A DNA stretch of 64,000 bases from Oegoconia quadripuncta (GCA_949316235.1 OX438754.1:310001-374000), one strand, 5' to 3'. Counted from the first letter of the stretch, positions 33,551-44,331 are shown. Notes: generated by a model not told the origin, from the sequence alone. A program made the numbers and translations.

Positions 33551-34684
33551 GTCCAGTAAGCGAACGATTTTTACTTCCTATAATCTAAAAGTTCCAAAAT
33601 TTTTTTGCACAATAATACATAAAAGGCTTAAAATGCGGTTATTTTTCGAGATTTTTTTTTTATAATCGTGAAATCATCCCCATTAAAGTTATTTATGTAT
33701 TATTTTTAATAGGTTTTTGGCTTCTCGGGTGCAGGTCAGATTTTATATTATATTTTATTTAAAAAGAAATCTTAATTTGTCCCATCGCCACTGGTCGGAA
33801 TAAACCCTCTTAATAATCTACCTTAATGAAATAACCCGTTAGAAATTTTATTGTTATTATTATACTTACAAAACATTATTTCATCCTTGTTATTGGCAAA
33901 TGATTATCCATAGAAGCAAACATTGAAATTCTAACTTTACAGATGGGACTTGTAGATTACTTTGGAGGAAATGTTCTATAATCCAGATGGATGGGAAATT
34001 GTTCCTTGGGGACCGCACCAATGTTACGAGAGGGCCTGATCGTGTGATTGGTTATGGGTTATAAATATGGGAAATGCTGATGCGGATTTCACGTCTTGAA
34101 CAAAGGCAGGATGACAATTTTATTATTTGGACTAGCTTCCGGCTGCGTTTAGGATCTTTAATATTCTAGGGGAAAAAAGCACTTTATCCTGCTTCGACCC
34201 TTTAACTGTACTTGAGCCAAAAATCAAGTAATTCTGATGCTCTGTAACGACGTGACAGACAAACAAACACACTTTTGCGTCATTTTATTATGATTTCTTT
34301 CCTTTTCTTTGAAAGTTAACATCACTGAGGACGAGAGATGGCTTAGATTTTATTATATCTATTTTCCAGATTTCACGAATTAAAAGAATAGTATCTCAAT
34401 AATTTTAAATTCTCGAAAATAACCGTAATTTAAGTTATTATTTATAATTAACTTTTAGGCTTCTCGAGGTCAGAGCGATTTCTAAAATGTATTCTTTTCG
34501 AGTGCAATTTAGATCAATATTTTTGATTTATTCTGTATTTAAAGAGAAAGCTTAATTTACCTAATGGTGGTCCCACTGGACGGATTAAGGCCTCTTAAAA
34601 TATTATGAAACAAGTAAGATAACTCGTAGGTATAAATATACCATCAACTGTGACTACCTGGCGCGAGACAAGAAAATATAATAT
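33551..34684 (+). other. Intron sequence with Foldback-X end and a direct repeat pair
   Basis: GTCCAGTAAGCGAACG at 33551 is a Foldback-X end that soon loses homology. Segments 33712-33850 and 34455-34640 share GGCTTCTCG, GTATTTAAAnAGAAA-type words and CACTGG-CGGA in order, so they are direct repeats about 750 bp apart. 34125-34290 resembles the Lep1-type scar (TAGCTTCCGGCTGCG). Confidence 0.45.
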
Positions 34685-35285
34685 TTATTCTTCTTCTTCA
34701 ATTTAAGAGCTTTTTTTTTTTATGCACTACGTGTTCGTACTTGACCTCAATGACACCTGATGTTAAGTGAAGATGAGGTCGAAGGTGGAAGCGTACTGAC
34801 CCGGTAACCCCAACATATTTGGGGGACTGGCTATCATATCTCTGACAACTGGAATACAACAATGCTATTAACATTGCTGCTTGGCGGCAGATTTAGATAA
34901 GATGGTGGTAGCTCTAGCTAGCCAGGCGGACATTTAAAATGCCCTACCACCAACTAAACCGAGTACTTAAACATGTACCCCGCTGGGGATCGAACCCGCG
35001 ACCTCCAAATCGTAAACCCAATGTTGTTTCATTGAGCCACGGAGGCGGTAAAGCTATGTTCTTGTCTGTGGAGTAACGACCACGTCTCTCTACTTTCCGC
35101 CCTCGTTTTAACCTCTTGGTACGACACGACATTCACCTTTTCTCTCACTTGGTCAAAGTAATTACGCCTAGGTCTTCCCCTTCCTCTCTTTCCTTCAATC
35201 TTTCCCTCAATTATGTTCTTCAAAAAAATATCGTGTCGTATCAAGTGACCTATCATCTTTCCTCTTCGGTTCTCAACTGTGGCTA
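34685..35285 (-). mobile_element. LINE-E tail split by SINE-A
   Basis: The minus strand from 35285 to 35050 encodes GHLIRHDIFLKNIIEGKIEG and RPRRNYFDQVREKVNVVSYQ; the 3' end continues beyond the SINE at 34685-34710 (TTCAATTTAAGAGC). Compared with the + strand copy at 2465-2770 the SINE sits exactly at AGAGCT|ATGCTCTTG. Confidence 0.85.
34711..35049 (-). mobile_element. SINE-A nested in LINE-E
   Basis: Poly-T at 34711-34721, full body, B-box complement GGGGATCGAACCCG and head GGAGGCGGT at 35049. Confidence 0.92.
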
Positions 35286-35482
35286 ACAGGCATCTCTTGT
35301 CTTTACCATCATTAACACCTCTTCATTTGTTCCCTTCTCGGTCCAGCTTAATAGGTATTACTGTTGAGATAATAAGGGGTGGTCCCATTAACCGGCTGAC
35401 CATATTCGACCCAGGTATTTTACTAACAATTACTATATGACTAACAGCCTTCACCCATATTCACAGCTCCTCTCCTCCACAG

Positions 35483-35755
35483 GTCAATGTGCTCCGACCT
35501 GGTGTATGTGATCCTGTTCCCTCAACTTCTGATGGTGGTTCACTTCAAGAGGCACTGCAACACCTACGGCTCCCTAGCTGCGTACATCGTGGCGCTGCTG
35601 GTCCGCCTATCAGGAGGCGAGAAGATGCTAGGGCTCCCGGCCCTGATCCACTACCCAGGCTGGGATGCTGAGAACGAGGTGCAGCTGTTCCCCTTCCGTA
35701 CCATGGCAATGTCCATGTCGCTGTTCACGCTGGCGTTCATCTCTTGGCTCTCTGT
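35483..35755 (+). CDS. ChT: ChT exon g: membrane spans 10 to 12
   Basis: The acceptor CTCCTCCACAG ends at 35482 and the donor is GT|GTAAGT at 35756; entry and exit phase 2. It encodes MCSDLVYVILFPQLLMVVHF, NTYGSLAAYIVALLVRLSGG followed by E, then PFRTMAMSMSLFTLAFISWL. The SGGE motif in the middle of this exon corresponds to the conserved ITGGE of vertebrate CHT1. The exon is GC-rich compared with the introns on both sides. Confidence 0.97.
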
Positions 35756-36541
35756 GTAAGTACCTATTCTTCAATATTTTTTAATGATAGACATTTGCTC
35801 ACGTTTTCATGGATATGATAAATACCAGTAAATGCATACTCATGTCAGATTTGAAGATCCTAAGAGGCCCTCGCGGAAGAAATCATGAATCGTAGCGGGT
35901 CGGTTATTTTATTTATTCTCATTTTATTTACATAGAATCAACAGCATTATTACAAATTCTTATACAGTTAGAATAATTAGGTTAGGCTTATGTTTGCGTT
36001 TCTTTGGGGTGCGCAGTGTCCGAAAATATCATTATGTCCTCGCGCCCCTAGGCACGTGCCTAGTTTGCCTTAGGGATAATCCGCCTCTGCCTGCCCAGCT
36101 CAAACGTTATGGCGTAGAAGTTAGTCGTTAAGCCAAGTCGATGGCCTACAGAGGCGGGCTAAAAACACTAACTGTCAGGTAGCCACTATAATCCATGGTA
36201 GTCCGCTGGTAGTTTTTTGGCTCACAGTGAGGAGGCTGTGCCGTGTAAGGTTGACGAGGGTGATTCAATGAAATGTATACCGTTTGAGCTAGAACTGGAC
36301 ATGTACTTGTGACACTCGTTTATTAAGATAGATCCAGTAAAAATACGTAATTTTTGTGATGTAACTTTCTATAATCTTAAAGTTCCTGATTTTTTGTAAA
36401 ACGATAGAGTACCCATCAGTAATTGAATTAAAATGTTTTCTAATCATTCTGTAGCTTGATTTGGGTATAGTACAGGTATTTGGTTATAAAACCTACAATA
36501 TTCAATTAAAGTTACCACTATTAACTTCATTGCGTTGTAGA

Positions 36542-37116
36542 TAGGGTTGCCAGATGGTATCCAAAAGGAGGACATGTCCTCCTTTTCCATGATTTGTCCT
36601 CCCGTCCTCCCTTACCTACTGTTTGTCCTCCTTTGTGCCAAACGTTAAACATCGTTCAACATTTCGTGTCGAGCGTGCATGCGTGCGAAGTCAAAAGCTC
36701 TGGGCTTTGCGAACAAAAATAAAATTCGCAGATTTTGAGCAGTGCTTCTCAGAACTGCTCAAAATCTACGAATTTTATTTTTGTATAAGCGCACATAACG
36801 CCAATGTGGAAAGAGTTTTTTCACTGATCAATACTCAGTGGAACAAAGAGAGGAACAGATTAAGTGTGCCGTCAGTGAAATCCATAATTCTTACTCAATA
36901 CAACTTCAAAACCATGACATGTGAAGATTTTCATGATTATTTGTTAAAAAATCAAGAACTTCTCGCAAAAATTGGCAGTTCAGCTAAATATGAATAAAAT
37001 AAAGTAATATAGTATTAAAAAATCGTAAAATTGTTAAATGTCCTCCTTTTTTACAGAAAATTATCCTTTTTTGACCAACATGCCCTCCTTTTTCTAGTTC
37101 TCATCTGGCAACCCTA
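36542..37116 (+). mobile_element. Non-autonomous hAT element, 575 bp, with target duplication
   Basis: Terminal inverted repeats of 15 bp, TAGGGTTGCCAGATG, are perfect. The 8-bp duplication GTTGTAGA (36534-36541 and 37117-37124) is the size made by hAT transposases. Sub-terminal regions repeat TGTCCTCC-type words. The related Foldback-X copy at 44738-44758 carries the unoccupied site. Confidence 0.93.
36623..36997 (+). pseudogene. hAT transposase C-terminal remnant
   Basis: A 124-codon frame whose last 75 residues carry the hAT dimerisation signature: NANVERVFSLINTQWNKERN followed by R-L-S. The N-terminal DNA-binding and catalytic parts are absent, so no active enzyme is encoded. The part before residue 50 lies in a 30-bp foldback (36714-36783) and is probably antisense duplicate sequence. 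Confidence 0.85.
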
Positions 37117-37437
37117 GTTGTAGAAGATGCTAACATCTCCTAAAACAAATTCTAAAAAAATTATCAATGGCTACTTTATATTTTCTAAAAATAGATTATT
37201 GAATTCATAAATATAAAGAAGTTACTGATCGATTTTTTTTGAAAATATTTAGTTTTAGAAATTAGTTCTAAGTATATTCTCCGACGCAATGAAATTCACA
37301 GTGGTAATTTTAATCTAATAGTCTATGTTTTTTTACTAAATACCTATACTATATCTAAAACAAGCTACCGATTTGTTACAAAACATTTTAATTCTCTCAC
37401 TGACAGGTACTGTATCCATGTGCAAAAATTAAGATTA

Positions 37438-37931
37438 TTCATTCTTTATTGCAAATAAACACAAAAGATACATTTGTCAGATACAAAGATACAAAGGTGA
37501 GCTTATCTCTAAGAGAGATCTCTTCCAGCCAACCCTATAAGCGGTAAGAGAGTGTATAACGGGGAATAAAAAAAGTGCGTACAGCGCAATGGTGATTAAG
37601 TAAAAAAAGTCTATAATACATAAATACTTGTAAATAACTAAATATAACTACATGAATATAATACTAAATAAACCTAAATAAAACATTTAATTAGATATAT
37701 AATTAATATATTAGATAAATATCAATATATAACATTACTTCTTATGCCAATTGCGACAGGTAGTGTTCTTTTAAGCGCTTTTTGAAAACTGGTGGTGTAG
37801 GGCTCTCTCGAATGTCTGCAGGAAGATCATTCCACAGCCGAGCAGCATACACGGTAAAAGAATTAAAAAAGAATTTAGAGTTAGCTAGGGGATAGTCCAG
37901 GGTCTTAGTAACGCATGCCCGTTTGGGGAAT
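37438..37931 (-). mobile_element. LINE-N tail nested in Foldback-X
   Basis: Starts TTCATTCTTTATTGCAAATA and includes GATCATTCCACAGCCGAGCA. The target ATTAT is duplicated at its two borders (AAGATTAT and ATTATAAGAAG), and removing the insert restores the Foldback-X sequence AAGATTATAAGAAGTTA. Confidence 0.78.
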
Positions 37932-37962
37932 TATAAGAAGTTAAAAGTGTATTCTTACTGGA

Positions 37963-38865
37963 CTATTATGAAAGAGAACCTTGGCAATTCCCGAAGGATA
38001 CTTCCAAGAACGCTAGGGTTATTGCTATATTCGGGATACCACATATCCGCCTCGGGGGATAATCTCGGCACGGGTTGGCATATGGGGTATCTCTGAAACG
38101 TGAACTGTTTCGAAATGATTCTATCTAAAGCTATTGGTTGGGATGTTATCACCGCTAGATTTAGATTTGTGACAGCCCTAGGCTAACTATATATATGGGC
38201 CCTCCCGACTTGTCCTGCCTATGTCTACCCAGCCCATGAATATACTTACTAGATTTTTATGAGTTACGGTTTCGCCCACATTAAATAAAATTTCACTATG
38301 AGAATAAGGTGTGTTCCCGCGGTAAAAGGTTTTCCTTCAGGAAACGGTTCTGTTCGAAATCTGTTAGTAGAAGTAAAAAACTACCGAACCGATTGCGCTG
38401 AAATTACAATGGGACTAACTCGACGGTATCCCCTTTCATTTACAAAAAGAACCATGTGAATCAACCGCCAAATCTCGGAGATATCGGTGTACATACATAA
38501 AAAAAAAAAAAATACGCCCCGAATACAGAACCTCCTCCTGAAGTCGGTTAAAAAGGTAACATACACAGTTCTTTTGCATTTATAATAATTCATTAATCAA
38601 GTAGGATTTCTACATTCGAAAAAATGGAACCAATGCTTAACCTTTTTAATAATTATAGCATACTCTTTGGCGTTTTGCCAGTGTGTGTATGTGTGTGGCG
38701 ATGCGATATAAGTATAATTAGATATGTATACCGGGGAAGGTTTAGTGGGTATACCACCCGACAGAGAAGGGAGAGACACATAACCGTCTAGCCGTCCCCC
38801 AGGCGAGCGGTATGCGTATTGCATGTCCCCGCATAGAAAAAAAAGTACATTACACATTTGACAAT
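37963..38865 (+). other. Intron sequence, nothing assigned
   Basis: About 900 bp of intron 7. A patch at 38340-38550 (GTAAAAAACTACCGAACCGATT, reading on to TCCTGAAGTCGGTTAAAAAG) looks like an old dispersed repeat. No exon seen. Confidence 0.4.
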
Positions 38866-38870
38866 CTGTT

Positions 38871-39120
38871 TGGTGTAGTGGTTAGATACTCTGACTGCTA
38901 TACCAAAAGGTTGCGGGTTCAAATCCCGCTAGGGGCATATGTTTATATGATGAATACAGACATGTGTTCTGGAGTTATGGATGTTTTTCATTTATGTATG
39001 TATTTATTTATATAAAAAAAAGTATTCGTGTGGTATATCAACCATCTGGTATTTACAACACAAGCCTATAGTTGCTTAATGTGGAACTAGATGACGTTGT
39101 GTGTATGTTCAAGGATATAT
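38871..39120 (+). mobile_element. SINE-B, full length
   Basis: Head TTTGGTGTAGTGGTTAGATA, B-box GGTTCAAATCC (one change), body and GTGTGTATGTTCAAGGATAT 3' end. Confidence 0.88.
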
Positions 39121-39599
39121 ATGTATATTTCAAATGATTGTGTTTGTTTCAAATAAATGGTGCTTGCAAAGGCAATATCAGCGTCCTCACGGTCACGCCT
39201 TAGTATATAGCCTGTGGGTAAATGAGGCCCTGCGTGTGATGAATGATATTCTATCTGTATTAGTTTTTGTACAGTACATAAAATGAGGGAGTTTCCAAAA
39301 TATTCGACACGTCTAATTGACGATATCTCAAAAAACGACATTGATAGATTGAATTATATTGAGACGCACTTCGTACCATTTCCGACTCCGAAGTGGAAAG
39401 TTGTAAGAGGTTCTAAGAAATAAGATCCGTCTCGATTCGAGACTCCCGAAGTGCCTGACGGTGTATCAATTACATTCTTCTTTAGACATTTACACATAGG
39501 TACTTGAACCAAACTAAATAATGGATTTAGTAAAGTGGATTACTTTGCACAAAAGAGATGAAGGGGTTAAATAGTTATTATAAAATTTTCTGGCTGTTC

Positions 39600-40680
39600 A
39601 TGGCGGGGTGCTGGTTCCAACACTGACTTACCGGAGTGAATGCTGGGTATGGCAAAAGAAAAATGAAAGTAGAATAAATGCAGTGGAAATGAGATCATTG
39701 AGAAGCAGTGTCACTTAGAGACAGATTTAAAGAGTATAATATTCTAACCTTTTCGTCACAGAACATTTTTGAAAATCTAATATATTATGTCAAAAAAAAT
39801 ATAGCATCATTTAGGAAAAATAGTGATAAACATGATGTCAATACAAGAAATAAAGATAAACTTGCAGGTCACATAAGTCGCCTCCACAAAGTCAGTAATT
39901 CATTCAAAGGGTGTATACGCTTTTTCAATAAAGTTCCTGTTGATATACAAAATCTTCCTTTCAATAAATTTAAAGATACTATAAAACAGAAACTTATTAA
40001 GAAAGCATATTATAAAATATCAGATTATTAAGATGATAAACAATCATGGACATAACCAGCCCGTTCGCATAACCAGGCTATTTCACAATTAATAATGAAA
40101 TATTATAATATAAAATAATAATTATGTAATATATAAACCTTTTTTAAAAGAGCGACCTCTCGAGTTTCTTGCTTGTTCTTCTCAGGGGAAAATTGCCTTT
40201 GGAACAAGCAGTAGCTTTAAAAATGTAAAATCTGACTATTTTAAGTGTACCCTGTGTATCTACAAAATAAAGCATTTTTTGATTTTGATTTTGATTTTAT
40301 GAATGGGGTGACTTTGATAGATAGAATCAGGAATAGTGTAATTAGGGAGTTAAGCAGTGTGAATGAAGACGTAGTGACAAAGATTGAAAAAGGTATGCTG
40401 AGATGGTTTGGACATGTGGAGAGGATGAATGATGGAAGACTTACGAAAGAGATATACAAAGCGAATGTGGGTGGTAGTGTTGGTAGGGGAAGACCACGGC
40501 GAACGTACCATGAGCAAATCGGGGACGTCTTAAAGAAAAGCCAAGTCAAGAGTACCCTAAACCGACGAGCATGTATGAACAACCTTATGAGAGTGAAGGA
40601 AGCAGAAGAGGTGTGTCAGGATCGTAGCAAGTGGAAGTCTGTGGTCTCTGATTACCGATACCGGAAACTGGCGTGACATT
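39600..40680 (+). mobile_element. LINE-M tail split by LINE-J
   Basis: 39600-39702 encodes SECWVWQKKNESRINAVEMR and 40298-40680 continues with GVTLIDRIRNSVIRELSSVN, MLRWFGHVERMNDGRLTKEI, GRGRPRRTYHEQIGDVL and EEVCQDRSKWKSVVSDY. This is the region after the reverse-transcriptase domain of an insect LINE. The LINE-J copy at 39703-40297 separates the two parts. Confidence 0.82.
39703..40297 (+). mobile_element. LINE-J tail nested in LINE-M
   Basis: Almost identical over about 590 bp to the copy at 41287-41873, including the 3' UTR, ending in repeats of GATTTT. Small deletions (for example GGGTGTATACGC in place of GGGTTATGTATACGC) break its frame. Confidence 0.9.
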
Positions 40681-40977
40681 ATGTATGTATGTATAAAATT
40701 GTATTAGTTGTGTACTTTTTATTTAAAATTGAATTTTATAAAAAAAAAAAATATTACAAGTGAAGACATTCTTTTATTTCTAAAAGTCAGTACTGCCTTC
40801 TAAGAGCTTTTAAAGTTGGGAGTCGAACTGACCAAACAAGGAAAAATCATCATTCTGTATTTTATGATGCCGATCGAAAGGGTCACATATCGGGATTAAT
40901 TCCTTCTTATATAAAATTAAAGGAACGCTATCAATTGAATTGCCATTAATTTATAATTGATCATCGACGACCTGTTT

Positions 40978-41122
40978 GGTGATTCGACGACCTGTTTGGT
41001 GTAGTGGTTACAAACTCTGACCACTATACTAAAATAAATAATAAAATAATAAATAAGTTTGCACGTACACACAGCGCCATCTAGTTCCACACTAAGCAAC
41101 TAGGCTTGTATTATGGATACCG
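40978..41122. mobile_element. SINE-B pieces in opposite orientation
   Basis: A short + strand head (GACCTGTTTGGTGTAGTGG, 40978-41030, with the first words duplicated at 40965) joins a minus-strand SINE-B 3' end (41031-41122) that is cut at GGATACC by the next LINE-J. Confidence 0.75.
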
Positions 41123-41873
41123 ATAGACAAATATCGGACGTAAATACTGCTAGATTAGTATATTTTAGTTATTTCCATAGCCTGATGTCTTACGGTATCT
41201 TGCTGTGGGGAAATGCCGCGGATATCAATACAATCTTTGTTTTACAAAAACGAGCCGTTCGCGCAATTTATCAATTGAGACCTGCAGTGTCACTTAGAGA
41301 CAGATTTAAAGAGTATAATATTCTAACCTTTTCGTCACAGTACATTTTTGAAAATCTAATATATGTCAAAAAAAATATAGCATCATTTAGGAAAAATAGT
41401 GATAAACATGATGTCAATACAAGAAATAAAGATAAACTTGCAGGTCACATAAGTCGCCTCCACAAAGTCAGTAATTCATTCAAAGGGTTATGTATACGCT
41501 TTTTCAATAAAGTTCCTGTTGATATACAAAATCTTCCTTTCAATAAATTTAAAGATACTATAAAACAGAAACTTATTAAGAAAGCATATTATAAAATATC
41601 AGATTATTTAGATGATAAACAATCATGGACATAACCAGCCCGTTCGCATAACCAGGCTATTTCACAATTAATAATGAAATATTATAATATAAAATAATAA
41701 TTTTGTAATATAAAAACCTTTTTTTAAAAGAGCGACCTCTCGAGTTTCTTGCTTGTTCTTCTCAGGGGAAAATTGCCTTTTGAACAAGCAGTAGCTTTAA
41801 AAATGTAAAATCTGACTATTTTAAGTGTACCCTATGTACCTACAAAATAAAGCATTTTTTGATTTTGATTTTG
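41123..41873 (+). mobile_element. LINE-J tail, best copy, nested in SINE-B
   Basis: The frame to 41634 encodes 170 residues of the reverse-transcriptase C-terminal region without a stop: YFSYFHSLMSYGILLWGNAA, LQKRAVRAIYQLRPAVSLRD, then RFFNKVPVDIQNLPFNKFKD and DYLDDKQSWT. Jockey-type LINEs carry the same S-x-L-x-Y-G-I-x-x-W-G motif. The 3' UTR ends in TTTTTGATTTTGATTTTG. It splits a SINE-B between GGATACC and AGATGG. Confidence 0.9.
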
Positions 41874-42182
41874 ACCAGATGGTAGATAAACTACACAAAT
41901 ACATTTTTTTTTGTAAATAAATACATAAATAAATGAAAGACATCCATAACTCGGGAACACATGCAGGTCGTCATACCGTCTACCAAAAGGTCGCGGGCTC
42001 GAATCCCGCTAGGGACATATGTTTGTATGATGAATATGGACATGTGTACCCGAGTTATGGATGTTTTCATTTATAATAAGTATTTATTTACAAAAAAAAT
42101 CTGGTACCCACAACACAAGCCCATGCTTAAATTGGAACTAGATGGTATTGTGTGCATGTCCAAGGATATTATTTATTTATCA
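41874..42182. mobile_element. Rest of split SINE-B (-) facing another SINE-B (+)
   Basis: 41874-41962 continues the minus-strand SINE-B (AGATGGTAGATAAACTACAC); from 41963 a + strand SINE-B runs with B-box GGCTCGAATCC to TATTTATTTATC at 42180. The two are head to head. Confidence 0.75.
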
Positions 42183-42577
42183 TCAAAATGATGATCCTTG
42201 CTCTTATCTGCAAATCTATTTTTTGGTAAGATAGCTTGTTGATTTGTCTGAGGATGAGGCCATTGATGTGATGTAGGTCACTATTAAATTCAGTAGGTAC
42301 CAACAATTCGTACATAAGTGAGTAGTTAGAGCGGTCTCCGTGACCAGCTGATACATTACATTGTGGTGCAAGCGACTATCACGCGAGTCGTGACAGACGA
42401 GTGGGATGTCGGAGAGATGATGGACTGTACACACCGTACCGATACGACAACCTCACGCACGATTAGTATATACAGCACCAAAAGTGGAGAGATACGAATC
42501 ATGGACTAGAGAAATGGACTCCCATAAACTATCGCGTTATTTGAGCGAAAAATTGAAAAAAAAAAACACATTTTTAA

Positions 42578-42837
42578 TAAATAAATAAATGTCTTTGCAC
42601 ATACCCACAGCGCCATCTAGTTCCACACTAAGCAACTAGGCTTGTATTATAGATACTAGATGGTTGATAAACTACACAAATACATTTCTTTTTGTAAATA
42701 AATACATATATAAATGAAAAACATCCATAACTCGGGAACACATGTCAGTATTCATCATACAAACATATGCCCCTAGCGGGATTCGAACTCGCAACCTTTT
42801 GGTATAGCAGCAAAGTTTCTGACCACTACACCAAACA
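42578..42837 (-). mobile_element. SINE-B, full length
   Basis: AATAAATAAATGTC tail, CAGCGCCATCTAGTTCCACA and head with B-box complement GGATTCGAACTCG, 245 bp upstream of the ChT last exon. Confidence 0.87.
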
Positions 42838-43081
42838 AAAAAAAAAGCATTCATTTCGATGAACGATTGTTGTCTTTACTTGAAAACATTTGTGGAGAAA
42901 CCTCTTGCCTATAAGTATATGAAGATCAGCTCACACAAAGATGTTACAGTACATTTAGCAATAATTTATACTATTTTAAGATCGAATCTCTGTATCCTAC
43001 TACTTACTTTGTCTGATTGAGGAGAAAATAAACGATTTATTTATTTATATTATAGTCCTAACACTGTCCCGTCATCTGCAG

Positions 43082-43400
43082 GTATCTCTTCAACTCTGGC
43101 TACCTGAGCCCTGAGTCTGACTACTTCAACTGCGTGGTGAACATTCCTGAGGACATCCGCCGCGTCGACGAGCCTTCCGAAGCAGGGGAGCAGATGTCCG
43201 TCCTTGGAGGAGTACCAGGAAAACTCTACGGAGCTGCCTCCACCCTGGTCGGGCCAGACGAGAAGTCAGGGAGGATCAACCCAGCTCTAGAGCCCGATGA
43301 CGACGACTTGGATGACCCCAACGATGGACCCACCCCCCTTTTTGGGAACAGCAGCGCTCCCCCCCCGATGCAGCCGTTTGGGAAACAAACGGCTTTCTGA
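43082..43400 (+). CDS. ChT: ChT last exon h: end of span 13 and cytosolic C-tail
   Basis: The acceptor ATCTGCAG ends at 43081 (phase 2 entry) and the stop TGA is at 43398-43400. It encodes YLFNSGYLSPESDYFNCVV, then a tail of about 80 residues with an acidic run (EPDDDDLDDPND) and a Pro-rich end (APPPMQPFGKQTAF). The tail is not alignable by eye to the human tail, whose dileucine-type motif drives endocytosis; I see no clear acidic-dileucine motif here. Tail divergence is usual between phyla in this family. Confidence 0.95.
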
Positions 43401-43803
43401 GACGACGAGAAATACTATAAGTTAGACGGTTGGTAGATGGTTATATAGATGCGCGTACGCACGAAGGTTATACGGGAATGAGATTATATTTTACGATGAT
43501 TTTACTTATATCGGTAGTTACTTCGTTTTGTCCTGTTGTATTTCTTGCTGGTACTTTCATACATCGAAATGAGCCGTATTAGAGAGTCAGTGTATTTGAT
43601 GTCACATTACTATGCTCAAAGTAATGGAATTTATAAACATATCATCAATATCTTCCGTAAAGCACACTTTTGTACGTACATACTCGTATTGTAAGAGCAA
43701 TACCTACCCTACTATTCCAGTAAGGATACAGTTTTAACTTCTTATAATCTTAAAGGTCGTGATTTTTGGTACATGGATACAGTACCTGTCTGTGCTAGAT
43801 AAA

Positions 43804-44106
43804 AACCGCCTCCGTGGCTCAATGCAAACAACATTGGGTTTGCGATTAGGAGGTCGCGGGTTCGACCCCCAGCGGGGTACATGTTTAAGTACTCGATTTG
43901 GTTATCGATACTGGCTAGCTACCACCATCTTATCTAAATCTGCCGCCAAGCAGCAATGACATTGTTGTGTTCCGGTTGTCAGAGATAAGATAGCCAGTCC
44001 GCCAGTAAGTTCCGGGTCAGTACGCTTCCACTTTTGACCTCATCTTCACTTAACATCAGGTGTGAAGGTCAAGGTCAAGTACGAACCCGTCGTGCATTAA
44101 AAAAAA
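43804..44106 (+). mobile_element. SINE-A nested in Foldback-X
   Basis: Head ACCGCCTCCGTGGCTCAATG, B-box GGTTCGACCCC, a deletion at GGTTATCGATACTGGCTAGC and a short poly-A. Confidence 0.9.
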
Positions 44107-44184
44107 CAAAAATTTTTTCTAACAAATCGGTAGCTTGCTTTAAATATAGTATAGGTATTTAGTAAAAAAACTTTCCCTCTTATG

Positions 44185-44331
44185 CATAAAAATTTAGAAA
44201 CGCTTTATAAGCCTGGTTTAGTTAAAGTATGTTTTGTCACTTTCTTTCATTACAAAATTTCCTTATGAACGACAGAGACAAAACACACTATAACTAAAAC
44301 AGGCTTATAAAGCGTTTGTAAATTTTTATAT
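44185..44331. mobile_element. MITE-8 hairpin
   Basis: Left arm with CGCTTTATAAGCCTGGTTTA pairs with right arm AAACAGGCTTATAAAGCGTT over about 55 bp with a few mismatches; the loop is about 35 bp. Confidence 0.75.

Larger units (their letters stand above)
36333..37962. mobile_element. Foldback-X copy 2 with two nested insertions
   Basis: Ends TCCAGTAA and TTACTGGA are inverted. Left arm (36333-36541) and right part (37117-37437 plus 37932-37962) add up to about 560 bp, the same as copy 3 when its inserts are removed. A hAT-type element (36542-37116) and a LINE-N tail (37438-37931) interrupt it. No ORF of its own. Confidence 0.8.
1..43400 (+). other. ChT: ChT gene span, partial: high-affinity choline transporter (SLC5A7 family)
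   Basis: Eight exons listed separately join in frame into 524 residues plus stop. The product belongs to the sodium/solute symporter family SLC5 and matches animal CHT1 along its whole length; it imports choline with Na+ and Cl- into cholinergic nerve endings for acetylcholine synthesis. Family members have 13 membrane spans; about 75 N-terminal residues (spans 1 to 2) lie off the left edge. Introns are 852, 10027, 403, 1167, 1400, 20649 and 7326 bp, all GT-AG. The large introns are filled with SINEs, LINE tails and MITEs. No promoter is in the window, and no AATAAA was seen in the 315 bp after the stop before a foldback element begins. Confidence 0.95.
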
